A DNA stretch of 37,702 bases from Bacteroidota bacterium (GTDB lineage Bacteria; Bacteroidota; Bacteroidia; Bacteroidales; VadinHA17). The DNA lies in contig JAKLIJ010000007.1 of the NCBI GenBank assembly GCA_022709665.1, positions 1 through 37,702 of the forward strand. Reading direction: 5' to 3'. The translations under genes were made by a program, and so were the position numbers. A model generated the notes under the pieces. It was not told the DNA's origin. It did no database searches and saw only the letters and a program-made list of their open reading frames with translations. Positions 16,956 through 25,531 of this stretch are shown in pieces (within the stretch, counting starts at the first letter, position 1; every line of letters begins with the position of its first letter).

Positions 16956-17825
16956 ATGCATGAAAATATTACCAAATGGGTTGATAATCTGATCCCCTGG
17001 CTTCTTGATCACGGAATCAAAATAGTTTTTATTGCAGTTCTGGCATACCTGCTTAATATAATCATCGGAAGGATAATTGTCAGAACCGTCAGGATCGCAG
17101 TTGTCCGCGACGAAAATATGTCGGTCGAAGCCGAACAGAAACGCGAGAATACTCTGATACACATTTTCAAAGGCGCTCTCAGAGTTATCCTCATAGTACT
17201 GGCTTTGCTAATGATCCTTCAGGAATTCGGCCTTAAAATCGGACCGATACTTGCCGGAGCCGGGATAGTAGGCGTGGCTGTCGGATTTGGCGGACAATAC
17301 CTTATAAAAGATGTTATCACAGGCTTGTTTATGATACTCGAAAACCAGTACAGGATAGGTGATGTTGTGAAGATAGACGGCACTGAAGGGGTGGTTCAGG
17401 ACATAACTTTGAGAAAGACCACCTTAAGGGACATGGACGGCACTGTTCACCATATAAATCACGGATCCATTGTCCTTGTTTCGAATCTTTCAAAAGACTT
17501 TGCAAGGGTAAATATCGAAATCGGAATTGCATACGATACCGACCTTGAACATCTGATCAGGGTGATCAACAGGACAGGAACGGAACTTGCCGAAGATCCC
17601 GTTTTTCGTGAATCAATAATTTCTCCTCCGAAATTTCTGAGGGTGCAACGATTCGACCAGTCTGCTATTATTATAAAGATCCTTGGAGATACCAAACCTC
17701 TTAAACAATGGGAAATTGCTGGGGAACTAAGGAAAAGGCTCAAAATAGCTTTTGATAAGGAAGGAATTGAAATACCATTCCCCCAGGCTGTCATCCACCA
17801 GGCAAAAATTCCTTCCGGTCAATAA
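16956..17825 (+). CDS. MscS-family mechanosensitive ion channel
   Basis: The protein has 289 residues, matching the small MscS type. There are three hydrophobic segments (about 22-45, 70-90 and 92-125). The third is the Gly/Ala-rich pore helix, with VGVAVGFGGQYLIKDVITG. FMILENQYRIGDVVKIDG and GVVQDITLRKTTLRDMDG follow as the conserved beta domain, and a soluble alpha/beta cage completes the chain. MscS channels open under membrane tension to release osmolytes. It lies 116 bp after the small membrane protein, so it may have its own promoter. It converges on the SIS-protein gene with only 8 bp between stops. Confidence 0.95.
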   Translation: MHENITKWVDNLIPWLLDHGIKIVFIAVLAYLLNIIIGRIIVRTVRIAVVRDENMSVEAEQKRENTLIHIFKGALRVILIVLALLMILQEFGLKIGPILAGAGIVGVAVGFGGQYLIKDVITGLFMILENQYRIGDVVKIDGTEGVVQDITLRKTTLRDMDGTVHHINHGSIVLVSNLSKDFARVNIEIGIAYDTDLEHLIRVINRTGTELAEDPVFRESIISPPKFLRVQRFDQSAIIIKILGDTKPLKQWEIAGELRKRLKIAFDKEGIEIPFPQAVIHQAKIPSGQ

Positions 17826-17826
17826 T

Positions 17827-17844
17827 CCGGGATTTAAACCCCGG
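17827..17844. terminator. Possible bidirectional hairpin between convergent genes
   Basis: CCGGG (17827-17831) and CCCGG (17840-17844) can pair around an 8-base AT-rich loop in the 8-bp gap and adjoining stop codon between the MscS gene and the SIS gene. The stem is short and no T-run follows, so termination function is uncertain. Confidence 0.3.
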
Positions 17845-18598
17845 CAATTCGTCTTTTGTATTCGGCAAGAGCCTCATCCAGCCTTTCCCTTTCTTTTCCA
17901 TCGCCGGCAACATTGTGTGAAGGATGAATGAAAAGTTTTACTCCTCTTTCGGCCAGAATTTCGGCAACTGTAGTAATCGTCATCCATACACAGGTTACAA
18001 ATGCCATTGTTGATACCGGGCCAATCTTGTCGGGGTGGTTCATCAGCGGAACAGAAGCATCCTCGATGGGGGCGCAGGTATCGACAACAACATCGGCCAG
18101 GTCGAAGATCGTCTTTCCGCTCGAGTGCCTGGTCTTCTTTCCCTTAGCTGCCGCAGCCGAACCGTAAACAATAACCTTCATTCCTCTCTTCCTTGCTTCG
18201 ATGGCAATGTCGATATTGACATTGTTTATTCCTGAATGACTGAAAAGCCACATTATATCCCTCTTGTCGAAATCATACCCTTTCATGATCTCCCTTCCGT
18301 AGCCCTCAACACGTTCAAGGAATACAAACTGGTGAACTCCCATTTCGCCTGTGATCCTTGTAAAAAAAGTAAGAGGGAGCTCGATCATGGGATGAAATCC
18401 TACAAACCCTCCTATCCTCGGGTACATTTCCTCAATCGGGAGTGTAGCATGACCGCATCCGAAGGTATGGACCCATCGTTCGGCCTGGATGGTGTCAGCC
18501 ATCAGGAGGGCAGCCTTTGTAATGTTTTCTTCCTGGGTTTCTTCAATACGTGTCATCACGTCCCTTGCATTCTCAAGCCATTGCATCGCCAGTTTCAT
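17834..18598 (-). CDS. SIS-domain phosphosugar-binding protein (UPF0309/COG4821-like)
   Basis: The protein has 254 residues, the usual length for this single-SIS family. WVHTFGCGHATLPIEEMYPRIGG resembles the phosphosugar-binding loop found in these proteins. LFSHSGINNVNIDIAIEARKRGMKVIV and HSSGKTIFDLADVVVDTCAP are standard SIS segments with the conserved Ser/Thr loop. SIS domains bind phosphosugars and act as isomerases, deaminases, etherases or regulators. It is the last gene of the amino-sugar operon; its ATG overlaps the MFS stop by 4 bp. In this context it could replace the missing glucosamine-6-phosphate deaminase (NagB), but the family's reaction is not established. Confidence 0.85.
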   Translation of the reverse strand: MKLAMQWLENARDVMTRIEETQEENITKAALLMADTIQAERWVHTFGCGHATLPIEEMYPRIGGFVGFHPMIELPLTFFTRITGEMGVHQFVFLERVEGYGREIMKGYDFDKRDIMWLFSHSGINNVNIDIAIEARKRGMKVIVYGSAAAAKGKKTRHSSGKTIFDLADVVVDTCAPIEDASVPLMNHPDKIGPVSTMAFVTCVWMTITTVAEILAERGVKLFIHPSHNVAGDGKERERLDEALAEYKRRIAGV

Positions 18599-19752
18599 AG
18601 TCTTTTCTTTTTATAGTTTTTAAATATCATTAATCCAAGAAGTATCATAATCAGAGTCTCAAAAGAAATCACAAGCACGAGGTTGCCTATTCCGGTATGC
18701 TCGGAAATGATTCCCATTATGTAGTTAATTATCATATTCCCCAGGAGTGCAATGGTAAGCACAAAGCTGAAGGCGGTCCCCGACTGTTTCTCATATCTCT
18801 CCCCTGCCAGGCCGAGCATTACCGGAAATCCGTTGGCAAGTCCGGTACCGATCAGGAAAAATCCGGTATGCGCCACTGCTGCAGCTCTTCCTGTAATTAA
18901 CAGCGCTAAACCTGCTATCAGCAGGAAAAATGAAATGGCAAGCATCCTGGCAGGCGGCATGTTACGGATCAGTAACCCGGTTACAAGCCGCATCGAGACC
19001 ATTCCGCCCACAAAAAGCGAAAGGCCCAGAAGCGCCTTTGGCTGCGACAGAGAAAGATGATCAGAAAGGTAACTCGTTGTCCAGTTGTTCATCAACCCTT
19101 CAAAACTGCTCTGAAAGAAGAGATAAAAAGTAATCAGCAGCAACACACTGTCACTGAAAAATCCCTTTATCAGTGAAAAGGGGATCTTCTCCTTATTTTT
19201 GGGAGGAGGCAGCTTTATTAATCCGTAAATGATTGCACCAAAAAGCGAAACAAGCCCTACTGATGAGACTATCCCCTCAAATCCGGCCTTCTCCCCCGCA
19301 GAACCCAGCATAAGGGGAATTCCCAGGGCTCCTATTCCAAAGAACACCCCCAGCAGGCTTATGTTTGCCGTCCGGTCTGAATTGCTTATATCTGAAACGA
19401 GTGCATTGGTAGCACCGTTAAGCACTCCTCCTGATAATCCGATAAGAAATATTGAAAGCTTAAGCAGTGCCGACGAGGAAGAAAATGCAACACCCTCAAA
19501 TCCGGCTGCAAGAAATATGCAGGTGATTGTCAGAAGTAATTTGTACCCGTACCTGTCGGCAACAGGTCCGAAAATAAGCGACCCGACAAGGATACCGAAA
19601 GGAAGGATTGAAAACAGTGCGCCTGTTTCTATTTCGCTCATCCCAAGCTTGTCTTTCAGGTCGGTAGCAATCGAACCAAGAGTAATAAGCGCCACGCCAA
19701 AAAGCAGCATGCCGAAACAGGCCGACCAGAATACTATCCGTTTGTTATACAT
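18595..19752 (-). CDS. MFS transporter, probably for an amino sugar or small glycan
   Basis: I use the ATG at 19752 (385 residues); a longer frame begins with TTG at 19758. About twelve hydrophobic segments are visible. GPVADRYGYKLLL, between helices 2 and 3, matches MFS motif A (GxxxDRxGRR). A charged central loop (KLPPPKNKEKIPF) separates the two halves, and the tail is basic (KNYKKKRL). The layout fits the sugar-transporting MFS groups. It starts 10 bp after the ROK kinase stop and overlaps the SIS gene by 4 bp, so it should supply the unphosphorylated sugar used by the kinase. Confidence 0.92.
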   Translation of the reverse strand: MYNKRIVFWSACFGMLLFGVALITLGSIATDLKDKLGMSEIETGALFSILPFGILVGSLIFGPVADRYGYKLLLTITCIFLAAGFEGVAFSSSSALLKLSIFLIGLSGGVLNGATNALVSDISNSDRTANISLLGVFFGIGALGIPLMLGSAGEKAGFEGIVSSVGLVSLFGAIIYGLIKLPPPKNKEKIPFSLIKGFFSDSVLLLITFYLFFQSSFEGLMNNWTTSYLSDHLSLSQPKALLGLSLFVGGMVSMRLVTGLLIRNMPPARMLAISFFLLIAGLALLITGRAAAVAHTGFFLIGTGLANGFPVMLGLAGERYEKQSGTAFSFVLTIALLGNMIINYIMGIISEHTGIGNLVLVISFETLIMILLGLMIFKNYKKKRL

Positions 19753-19762
19753 CTTCAAATAT

Positions 19763-20725
19763 TTAATGATTCAGGGCATTGGGATTCTTCAGGGCCAGAT
19801 AACCTGCTCCATAAACGGCGGCTTCTCCTTCAAGCCCCGAAGCTTCAATTTTTACCTTCCTGATGCTTACCGGCTGTGCCCAGAGTTCCGATTCCTTAGT
19901 GATTTCGGGAATGAATCGTACTGCGGGCCCGAAAACGCCGCCTCCCAGAATTACTTTTTCAGGATTTAAGAGGCTGACAATGTTTGCCACTGCCATTCCC
20001 CAGAATACAATGCACTGACCCAGCACCTGATCCGCCAGCTTATCTCCCGCATCCATGGCGGCAAAGATGTGACGGGAGGTTATGGTTCCAGGGGCAAGCT
20101 GCCTCAGCATCCCTGAATAGTCGTTCTCTTTTTCAAGAAACTCCCTTGCAACTCTTGCCATTCCGTCGCCCGAAGCATTGTATTCAAAGCATCCGTAATT
20201 TTTATATTTAGAGTGGAATGGTCTGTCGAGAGCCATCCAGCCGATTGCCCCCGCTATATCATCACTTCCTCTGAGAACCTCACCGTTTGAAAGAATTCCT
20301 GCCCCTATCCCTGTTCCTACAGCAAGGAATACTGCATCCCTGCAGCCCTTTGCATTTCCCATCCATACTTCGCCCAGAATCGAACAGGCTCTGTCGCTGT
20401 CGATCAGAACCGGAATATCTCCTGCCGCTTCCTTAATTTCGCGGTACAGGGGATAGTCGATCCAGCCTTCAATGTTGGGAGCCCATACGGTGCCAGTCCT
20501 CACCATGCTGATCCCGGGAACAGAAACCCCGACGGATCCAATGTTTAAGCCTTCGCTCCGGGCTCTTTCAAGATTTGCCCTGATAAGTCCGGTTACAAAA
20601 CTGCCTGCCTCCTTCCCTGAACGGGATCCGAGTGGTAAGCTCTCACTGCTCAGAATCTCACCCCCTTCAGAAAAAACGGCAAGTGCCAGCTTTGTGCCTC
20701 CAAGATCAACTCCGAGAACTTCCAT
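19763..20725 (-). CDS. ROK-family sugar kinase with altered sugar- and zinc-site motifs
   Basis: The protein has 320 residues with no N-terminal helix-turn-helix, so it is a kinase-type rather than repressor-type ROK protein. GVDLGGTKLA (5-14) is the phosphate loop, VDLIDSD-type sequence around Asp111 (IDSDRACSILGE) holds the catalytic Asp, and LAVGTGIGAGIL (134-145) is the second ATP motif. The sugar-contact motif, usually GExGH, reads GAIGW (159-163). The zinc motif HxCxCGxxGCxE reads HSKYKNYGCFE (171-181), keeping His and only one Cys. These changes suggest a different substrate or loss of zinc. It lies 3 bp after the deacetylase gene in the amino-sugar operon, so a GlcN or GlcNAc derivative is the obvious candidate. 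Confidence 0.9.
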   Translation of the reverse strand: MEVLGVDLGGTKLALAVFSEGGEILSSESLPLGSRSGKEAGSFVTGLIRANLERARSEGLNIGSVGVSVPGISMVRTGTVWAPNIEGWIDYPLYREIKEAAGDIPVLIDSDRACSILGEVWMGNAKGCRDAVFLAVGTGIGAGILSNGEVLRGSDDIAGAIGWMALDRPFHSKYKNYGCFEYNASGDGMARVAREFLEKENDYSGMLRQLAPGTITSRHIFAAMDAGDKLADQVLGQCIVFWGMAVANIVSLLNPEKVILGGGVFGPAVRFIPEITKESELWAQPVSIRKVKIEASGLEGEAAVYGAGYLALKNPNALNH

Positions 20726-20728
20726 CAG

Positions 20729-21529
20729 CTATCTTTTTTTCATTGTTCCGTTCAGGAGATCATCTATCCTCACAAATCTGTAACCCCTGGTTTTCAATTC
20801 CCTCACAAGTTCCGGCAGTAAAAAATAAAATTTGTCGGTCCTGCGGGGATCCGTACCGGCATGAACAAGCAAAATAAAACCGTTCAGACCTGTTGGCTGC
20901 ATGCTTTCATAGGAAACGACAGAATTGTAAATTGTTCTGCTGTCAACATATCCCGTACCCATTTCAGGAAGGGTGTAATCGGCATTGCTTCTTGTCCCCG
21001 GGGTGAAATTTATGAGCTGAAGACCATATTCCCCGGTCCATATGGCAATTGAATCGTTATACCACTCATATGGAGGAAGGAACCAGAGCGCCTGCTCTTT
21101 TTCAATTCCGAATTTCTGCAATTCGTTATAGGAATCTTCAAGGTCATCAATAAATTCCTTCCTGGTAACAAGAAGGCTGTCCCTTTTTTCCCAGTCACAG
21201 TATAGCAGATGATTGTCGGAGTGTGAACCCAGGTAATTTCCGCCTGCGGCAAGAGATTTTACCCATGGTTCAAACTCCCTGTTCCTGTAAAACTTTCCTG
21301 TGAGAAAAAAAGATGCCCTGATATCTTCACCTTCAAGCATCCCCGATATGAACTCCAGTCCGTCGCCGAATTCGTCTCCGGAGAAAACCAGCGCTATTTC
21401 CGGAACAGAGGTGTCTCCCCGGATTATTGCACCATGACTGAATGTAAATACATGATCGTCGTTCCCTGAACAGGCCGCCAAGGCTGTCAGGAAAAGGATG
21501 AAGATCAGATCTGAATAATACCTGAACAT
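20729..21529 (-). CDS. Polysaccharide deacetylase (NodB/CE4-like) lipoprotein
   Basis: The protein has 266 residues. The signal ends in LTALAAC (Cys20), giving a periplasm- or surface-facing lipoprotein. IALVFSGDEFGDGLEFI corresponds to motif 1 (normally TFDDG) in a variant form with extra residues. GSHSDNHLLY is motif 2 (HSxxH), and WFLPPYEWYN corresponds to motif 3 (RxPY). FILLVHAGTDPRR lies near the C-terminal motifs (usually LxH). CE4 enzymes remove N-acetyl groups from chitooligosaccharides or peptidoglycan. It sits between nagA and the ROK kinase, so chitooligosaccharide or another N-acetylated glycan is likely. The variant motif 1 makes exact activity uncertain. Confidence 0.85.
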   Translation of the reverse strand: MFRYYSDLIFILFLTALAACSGNDDHVFTFSHGAIIRGDTSVPEIALVFSGDEFGDGLEFISGMLEGEDIRASFFLTGKFYRNREFEPWVKSLAAGGNYLGSHSDNHLLYCDWEKRDSLLVTRKEFIDDLEDSYNELQKFGIEKEQALWFLPPYEWYNDSIAIWTGEYGLQLINFTPGTRSNADYTLPEMGTGYVDSRTIYNSVVSYESMQPTGLNGFILLVHAGTDPRRTDKFYFLLPELVRELKTRGYRFVRIDDLLNGTMKKR

Positions 21530-21573
21530 TAAACTGGCTTTTTCAATTTGTCATAGGGTCCTGTGCCCCGGTT

Positions 21574-22677
21574 TTATATAATTCTGCCATTCAGACAGAC
21601 CTTTTGAACGATGAATTCATCATCAAATGCAACCAGATCGGCCCGGCATCCGGATCCGATCCTGCCCCTGTCACTGAGTCCCATCACCCTCGCCGGATAC
21701 AGTGTTGCCATCCTGAGAGCCTCCTCAAGCGGTATGGAGACATGTTTCACGCAATTCTCCACGGCTTTCATCATGGTAAGGGCCGATCCCGAAAGAGTCC
21801 CGTCGGGAAGGGTGAACCTGTCCTCCTTTCTTATATGCATGTAGGATTCCTTCCGGTTTTCCTCCACTGCATCCGAAATAAGGAAAAGCCTGTCGCCCAT
21901 GAGTTTCTTTGCTATGGATACCATGTTGTAATCAACATGTATTCCGTCGGCAATAATGCTGGCAAACACTCCGGGTGTCCGGAACACAGCTCCCGGCAAT
22001 CCCGGATCACGGTGATGGAGCTGCGACATTGCATTGAACAGATGGGTTGTTGTCATTATGCCGTTTCTGAATCCTTCCACCGCCTCTTTGAAAGTAGCGT
22101 TGCTGTGGCCTGCTGCAACCACTATCCCTTTGTTAATCAGCAGTTCAATCATTTCACGGGAGCAGACTTCCGGCGCCACAGTCATCATCCCTACGACACC
22201 TTCTGCCTGAGAGACAATAGCTTCAACATCCTCCCTGACCGGAGGCCTGATATATTCCCTGATATGGGCGCCCCTTCGCACCGGATTAAGGAACGGACCC
22301 TCCACATGCAATCCGAGAAGTGCAGGATTCGGATTCTCTGCCGCAACCCTGATGACCTGCCTGTAAACCTCCATCGAGTTGGTTGGGATCGCGATCAGGA
22401 AACCCGTGGTCCCGGTACGTACTATTGCCCCGGTGATTGCATTCAGGGCTTCCGGAGTCGGTTCGGCTGAAAAAAGATACCCTCCTCCCCCGGCGATCTG
22501 AAGATCGATGAATCCGGAACAAAGATGGTTTCCCCCGCAATCGATTATTTCATATCCGGAGGGGATATCCCGGGGAGATATCATTGAATCAATAATTCCA
22601 TTTCTGACCAGCAGGGCTTTCCCTTCTACCGTCTCAGCACCTGTGAATATCCTGGCATTGGTTAAAGCAAGCAGCAT
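21574..22677 (-). CDS. nagA: N-acetylglucosamine-6-phosphate deacetylase
   Basis: The protein has 367 residues, close to the NagA norm. GFIDLQIAGGGG (55-66) is the first metal-region motif, in the Q-type rather than HxH form. GLHVEGPFLNP (122-132) contains the metal-binding Glu126. AAGHSNA (His191) and TTHLFNAM (His212) supply metal ligands, and LISDAV (Asp269) the catalytic Asp. The enzyme converts GlcNAc-6-phosphate to GlcN-6-phosphate and acetate in the cytoplasm. It begins 6 bp after the GH2 gene and is followed 44 bp later by the deacetylase gene, inside a six-gene amino-sugar operon. Confidence 0.95.
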   Translation of the reverse strand: MLLALTNARIFTGAETVEGKALLVRNGIIDSMISPRDIPSGYEIIDCGGNHLCSGFIDLQIAGGGGYLFSAEPTPEALNAITGAIVRTGTTGFLIAIPTNSMEVYRQVIRVAAENPNPALLGLHVEGPFLNPVRRGAHIREYIRPPVREDVEAIVSQAEGVVGMMTVAPEVCSREMIELLINKGIVVAAGHSNATFKEAVEGFRNGIMTTTHLFNAMSQLHHRDPGLPGAVFRTPGVFASIIADGIHVDYNMVSIAKKLMGDRLFLISDAVEENRKESYMHIRKEDRFTLPDGTLSGSALTMMKAVENCVKHVSIPLEEALRMATLYPARVMGLSDRGRIGSGCRADLVAFDDEFIVQKVCLNGRII

Positions 22678-22683
22678 AAATTT

Positions 22684-25461
22684 TCAATCTTTCATCAGTT
22701 TGTATGATGCCGGCACATTCCATCCCGACACTTTCAGCATTGGTGTGCCGCCCGAAAGTTTTGACAGCGGACAGGTAAGAGTAAGCTCTGTTGCCTCACC
22801 GGGCGCCAGGGTGAAATATCCCTGCGACCAGAATGACGGCAGAATCTCATCTCCGTCCATAAGCACCTGGGGCCTTATAAAGAAGGCTATCCCCGACTGG
22901 TTATTCCTGATCCTGATCTTCCAGGTCCGGTCATTTCCGTCCGTTTCCGACTTCAGGACCATTGTCTCCACACCTGTGGAAGACATGTCGTTCAGCGCCC
23001 TGTAATCGCCTGACCGGGAAATCCAGTATGAATTGTGTGAGACGACATTCCCGGCTTTATCCCTCAGGTTCAGGATCACAAACGAGATACCCTGAGCTTC
23101 CTTCAGCACCTTCTCAAGGTCGATTGATTCCTTTACATCAGTGGCTCCGAGATCAATGCCGGCATTGCCGGTAAAGATTCTCTTCTGGTCAACCGAAAAA
23201 ACATCAGCCTCCACTGTCAGTCCTGAAACGTTCCTGTACGACCTGTTAAGCACAGTCACCTTATTGTTAAGCAGGTTAAGCTGAACATGCACAGGTTCGC
23301 ATGCATTCTGCATGAAATAATAGCCTGCATTGGGCATGAGGAACCAGTCGTACACCTGCCATACGAGGCTCGGGAATGCCGCATTGAGCTTCCAGAGCAT
23401 CACACCGCCGATATCATTCAGCCTGTGGCCCGCAGCTTCGAAGATACCCTGGTAGCCGACTGCATTCATCAGCTGCATCCTGTCGCAGAACTGTTCCATG
23501 CTTTCAGCTTCTCCATGACGCTTTATCATATCGCTGTAATAATTGTCCCACCTTCCGTTGCCCGTGCACACATCATGGTAACCCCAGGTATTGTTAAGAG
23601 GGTATGGCAAAGATTTATCCCACACCAGACCGGGAATTATTTTTGGCAGAATATTGTAAGGCTGCATTGACGGAAGTCCGGTTTCATCCTTGAACACCCA
23701 GTCCTTTGCCGAAACAGCTCTTTTATATGAGCTCACGGGATCCTGCCAGGTATAGGGACCGCCGCTGTAGACACCTGAGGGATTATTGTCGGGCCATGAG
23801 GCAGGCCAGCCCCCGGGCAGCTTCGCAAATCCGGATGAACTCGGGATAAAAGGCCGGGTGCCGTCGAGCGAAATTATGCTGTTCCTCATGAAATCATAAA
23901 GCTCCCTCCTTGCATGGCCTTCATTTCCTCCGGTCCAGACCAGCAGGCTCGGATGGTTCCTTATCCTCAGTATAGTACTCTCAACGTTGCGCTTGAAAAC
24001 CTCACTCTCCAGCGGCCAGTCGGGCGATCCCTTGAACTCTCCCTGAGTGTCGCCCGTAATCCAGAAATCGGACCACACAAGAAGACCATACCTGTCGGCC
24101 GCATCGAAAAACTCATCACATGGAGTGACTCCTCCTCCCCATATCCTTACAAGGTTAATATTTGCATTCCTGCAAAGCCTCATCTCATAATCATACCTCA
24201 GCGAATCGCGGTTCAGCATGAAATCAGGAACCCATGCTCCGCCGGTTAAATGGACTCTTCTTCCGTTCACGTAGAAATCGCGGCGCCAGTTGCCGTCAAT
24301 CTCAACCGACTTTGACGAAACCGTCCTGACACCGAAAAGGAATGTGGTATCGTCCGAAACCCCAGTCTGACCGGTATAACTCAGGCTTATCCTGTAAAGG
24401 TTCGGCTTGCCGTATCCGTTGGGCCACCATACTGCCGGTTTGCTGATGGTAAGTTCCCTGGTGTTTTCGGGACTCAGCTCCACCGTATTGGTTGCGTTGG
24501 CTCCGACAGCCACATTCCTGGAAAACTGAACCGTTCTTCCCCTGAAATTCGCGGGAGAGATCTTTACTGTCAGTTTTCCCATGTCGTTGGAGCCTGTATG
24601 GTTGAAAAGAGTAAGTCCGAGAGAGATTTTTGCGACCGATGTGTCCTGCTCTCCGGGGAATGAAGTCGTGATCTTTGTATTTCCAAAGGTTACCCCTCCT
24701 GTTGTCCTGAGATATACCGGCAGCCATATCCCAATATTCCGGTCGCGCACCGGCGGCACCCAGTCCCAACCTACCGAACACAGCATGGTAACATTCTTTC
24801 CTATATCGCCGGTTGGTCCGCCATTGGGATAAAAATCATCAAACGCCTTCAACTGTTCGTCAGACGGAGTCCCAGGGTAATCAAGGGGATAGATCAGAAC
24901 AGCAAGGGCATTGGACTCTCCCGGCTTTATGTGCCTGGTGACATCCAGACTGTATTGGGCAAACATCCCGGCCATTCCGGCAGAGTCGGCAACCTGGCTG
25001 CCGTTCACCCAGACTGCGGCACGGTAATTTATCCCCTTGAATATAACCTGGAAATGACGTCCGCGATCAACAGCCGGTACCCGGAATTCGGTGCGGTACC
25101 AGTAGGGCTTCTTCCATGGATTGGGATCATTGGGCAGAAAACTGAATTTTTCGAGGTCGTATTTCTTATTGAACTCATCCGAAGCATCGGGGATCAGCAT
25201 ATTGTTGAGACCCATGTTCGGGTCGGGGTAAACGCCGTTGGCTACCAGGGCAGAAAGAACAGTCGAAGGGACCTTAACCGGATACCAGTAGTCCCCGGAT
25301 TTATAACCCGGAAGTGAAATTTCTTCACCTGAAGCTTTAATGACTGCAGAGGATTGCAGGGTAAAATCGGTAAGCTTAACCTGTCTGATCTCAGCGGTCT
25401 GGGAATATGCCAGAATCCGGCTGATCAGCAAAAACACGGCTATCAATCTTAATTTGCGCAT
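22684..25461 (-). CDS. GH2 glycoside hydrolase, exo-beta-D-glucosaminidase-like (CsxA type)
   Basis: The protein has 925 residues with a signal peptide ending in ILAYSQ, so it is periplasmic or exported. The sugar-binding beta domain is at about 115-255 (KPYWYRTEF, NYRAAVWVNG), an immunoglobulin-like domain follows to about 380, then a TIM barrel at about 390-690. VWTGGNEGH places the acid/base at Glu514, and VFKDETGLPS puts the nucleophile at Glu593. The later segments GVMLWKLNAAFPSLVWQVYDWF and AGYYFMQNACEPVHVQ are close to exo-glucosaminidase-type GH2 enzymes. Those enzymes release GlcN from chitosan ends. The acid/base region differs from the Asp of CsxA, so a beta-mannosidase-like specificity remains possible. 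It is the first gene of the amino-sugar operon. A 70-bp gap to the K+ uptake genes upstream leaves room for a promoter. Confidence 0.88.
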   Translation of the reverse strand: MRKLRLIAVFLLISRILAYSQTAEIRQVKLTDFTLQSSAVIKASGEEISLPGYKSGDYWYPVKVPSTVLSALVANGVYPDPNMGLNNMLIPDASDEFNKKYDLEKFSFLPNDPNPWKKPYWYRTEFRVPAVDRGRHFQVIFKGINYRAAVWVNGSQVADSAGMAGMFAQYSLDVTRHIKPGESNALAVLIYPLDYPGTPSDEQLKAFDDFYPNGGPTGDIGKNVTMLCSVGWDWVPPVRDRNIGIWLPVYLRTTGGVTFGNTKITTSFPGEQDTSVAKISLGLTLFNHTGSNDMGKLTVKISPANFRGRTVQFSRNVAVGANATNTVELSPENTRELTISKPAVWWPNGYGKPNLYRISLSYTGQTGVSDDTTFLFGVRTVSSKSVEIDGNWRRDFYVNGRRVHLTGGAWVPDFMLNRDSLRYDYEMRLCRNANINLVRIWGGGVTPCDEFFDAADRYGLLVWSDFWITGDTQGEFKGSPDWPLESEVFKRNVESTILRIRNHPSLLVWTGGNEGHARRELYDFMRNSIISLDGTRPFIPSSSGFAKLPGGWPASWPDNNPSGVYSGGPYTWQDPVSSYKRAVSAKDWVFKDETGLPSMQPYNILPKIIPGLVWDKSLPYPLNNTWGYHDVCTGNGRWDNYYSDMIKRHGEAESMEQFCDRMQLMNAVGYQGIFEAAGHRLNDIGGVMLWKLNAAFPSLVWQVYDWFLMPNAGYYFMQNACEPVHVQLNLLNNKVTVLNRSYRNVSGLTVEADVFSVDQKRIFTGNAGIDLGATDVKESIDLEKVLKEAQGISFVILNLRDKAGNVVSHNSYWISRSGDYRALNDMSSTGVETMVLKSETDGNDRTWKIRIRNNQSGIAFFIRPQVLMDGDEILPSFWSQGYFTLAPGEATELTLTCPLSKLSGGTPMLKVSGWNVPASYKLMKD

Positions 25462-25531
25462 AATATTGTTTTGGTTGTATTGTTAATAATATTACATATC
25501 CTGGTAAATAGTCAATTTGCCTCCAGCATGG

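Noticed and set aside
19229-19969. Open frame (246 residues) antisense to the MFS and ROK genes
   Set aside because: It spans two confidently assigned genes on the other strand and has low-complexity Pro/Ser-rich composition without a domain.
19763-20725. ROK protein as a transcriptional repressor of the amino-sugar operon
   Set aside because: There is no N-terminal helix-turn-helix; the chain begins directly with the phosphate loop GVDLGGTKLA.
21604-22470. Long open frame (288 residues) antisense to nagA
   Set aside because: It lies entirely within a well-supported gene, its product is rich in Cys/His/Arg with no recognisable domain, and the nagA frame has all catalytic motifs.
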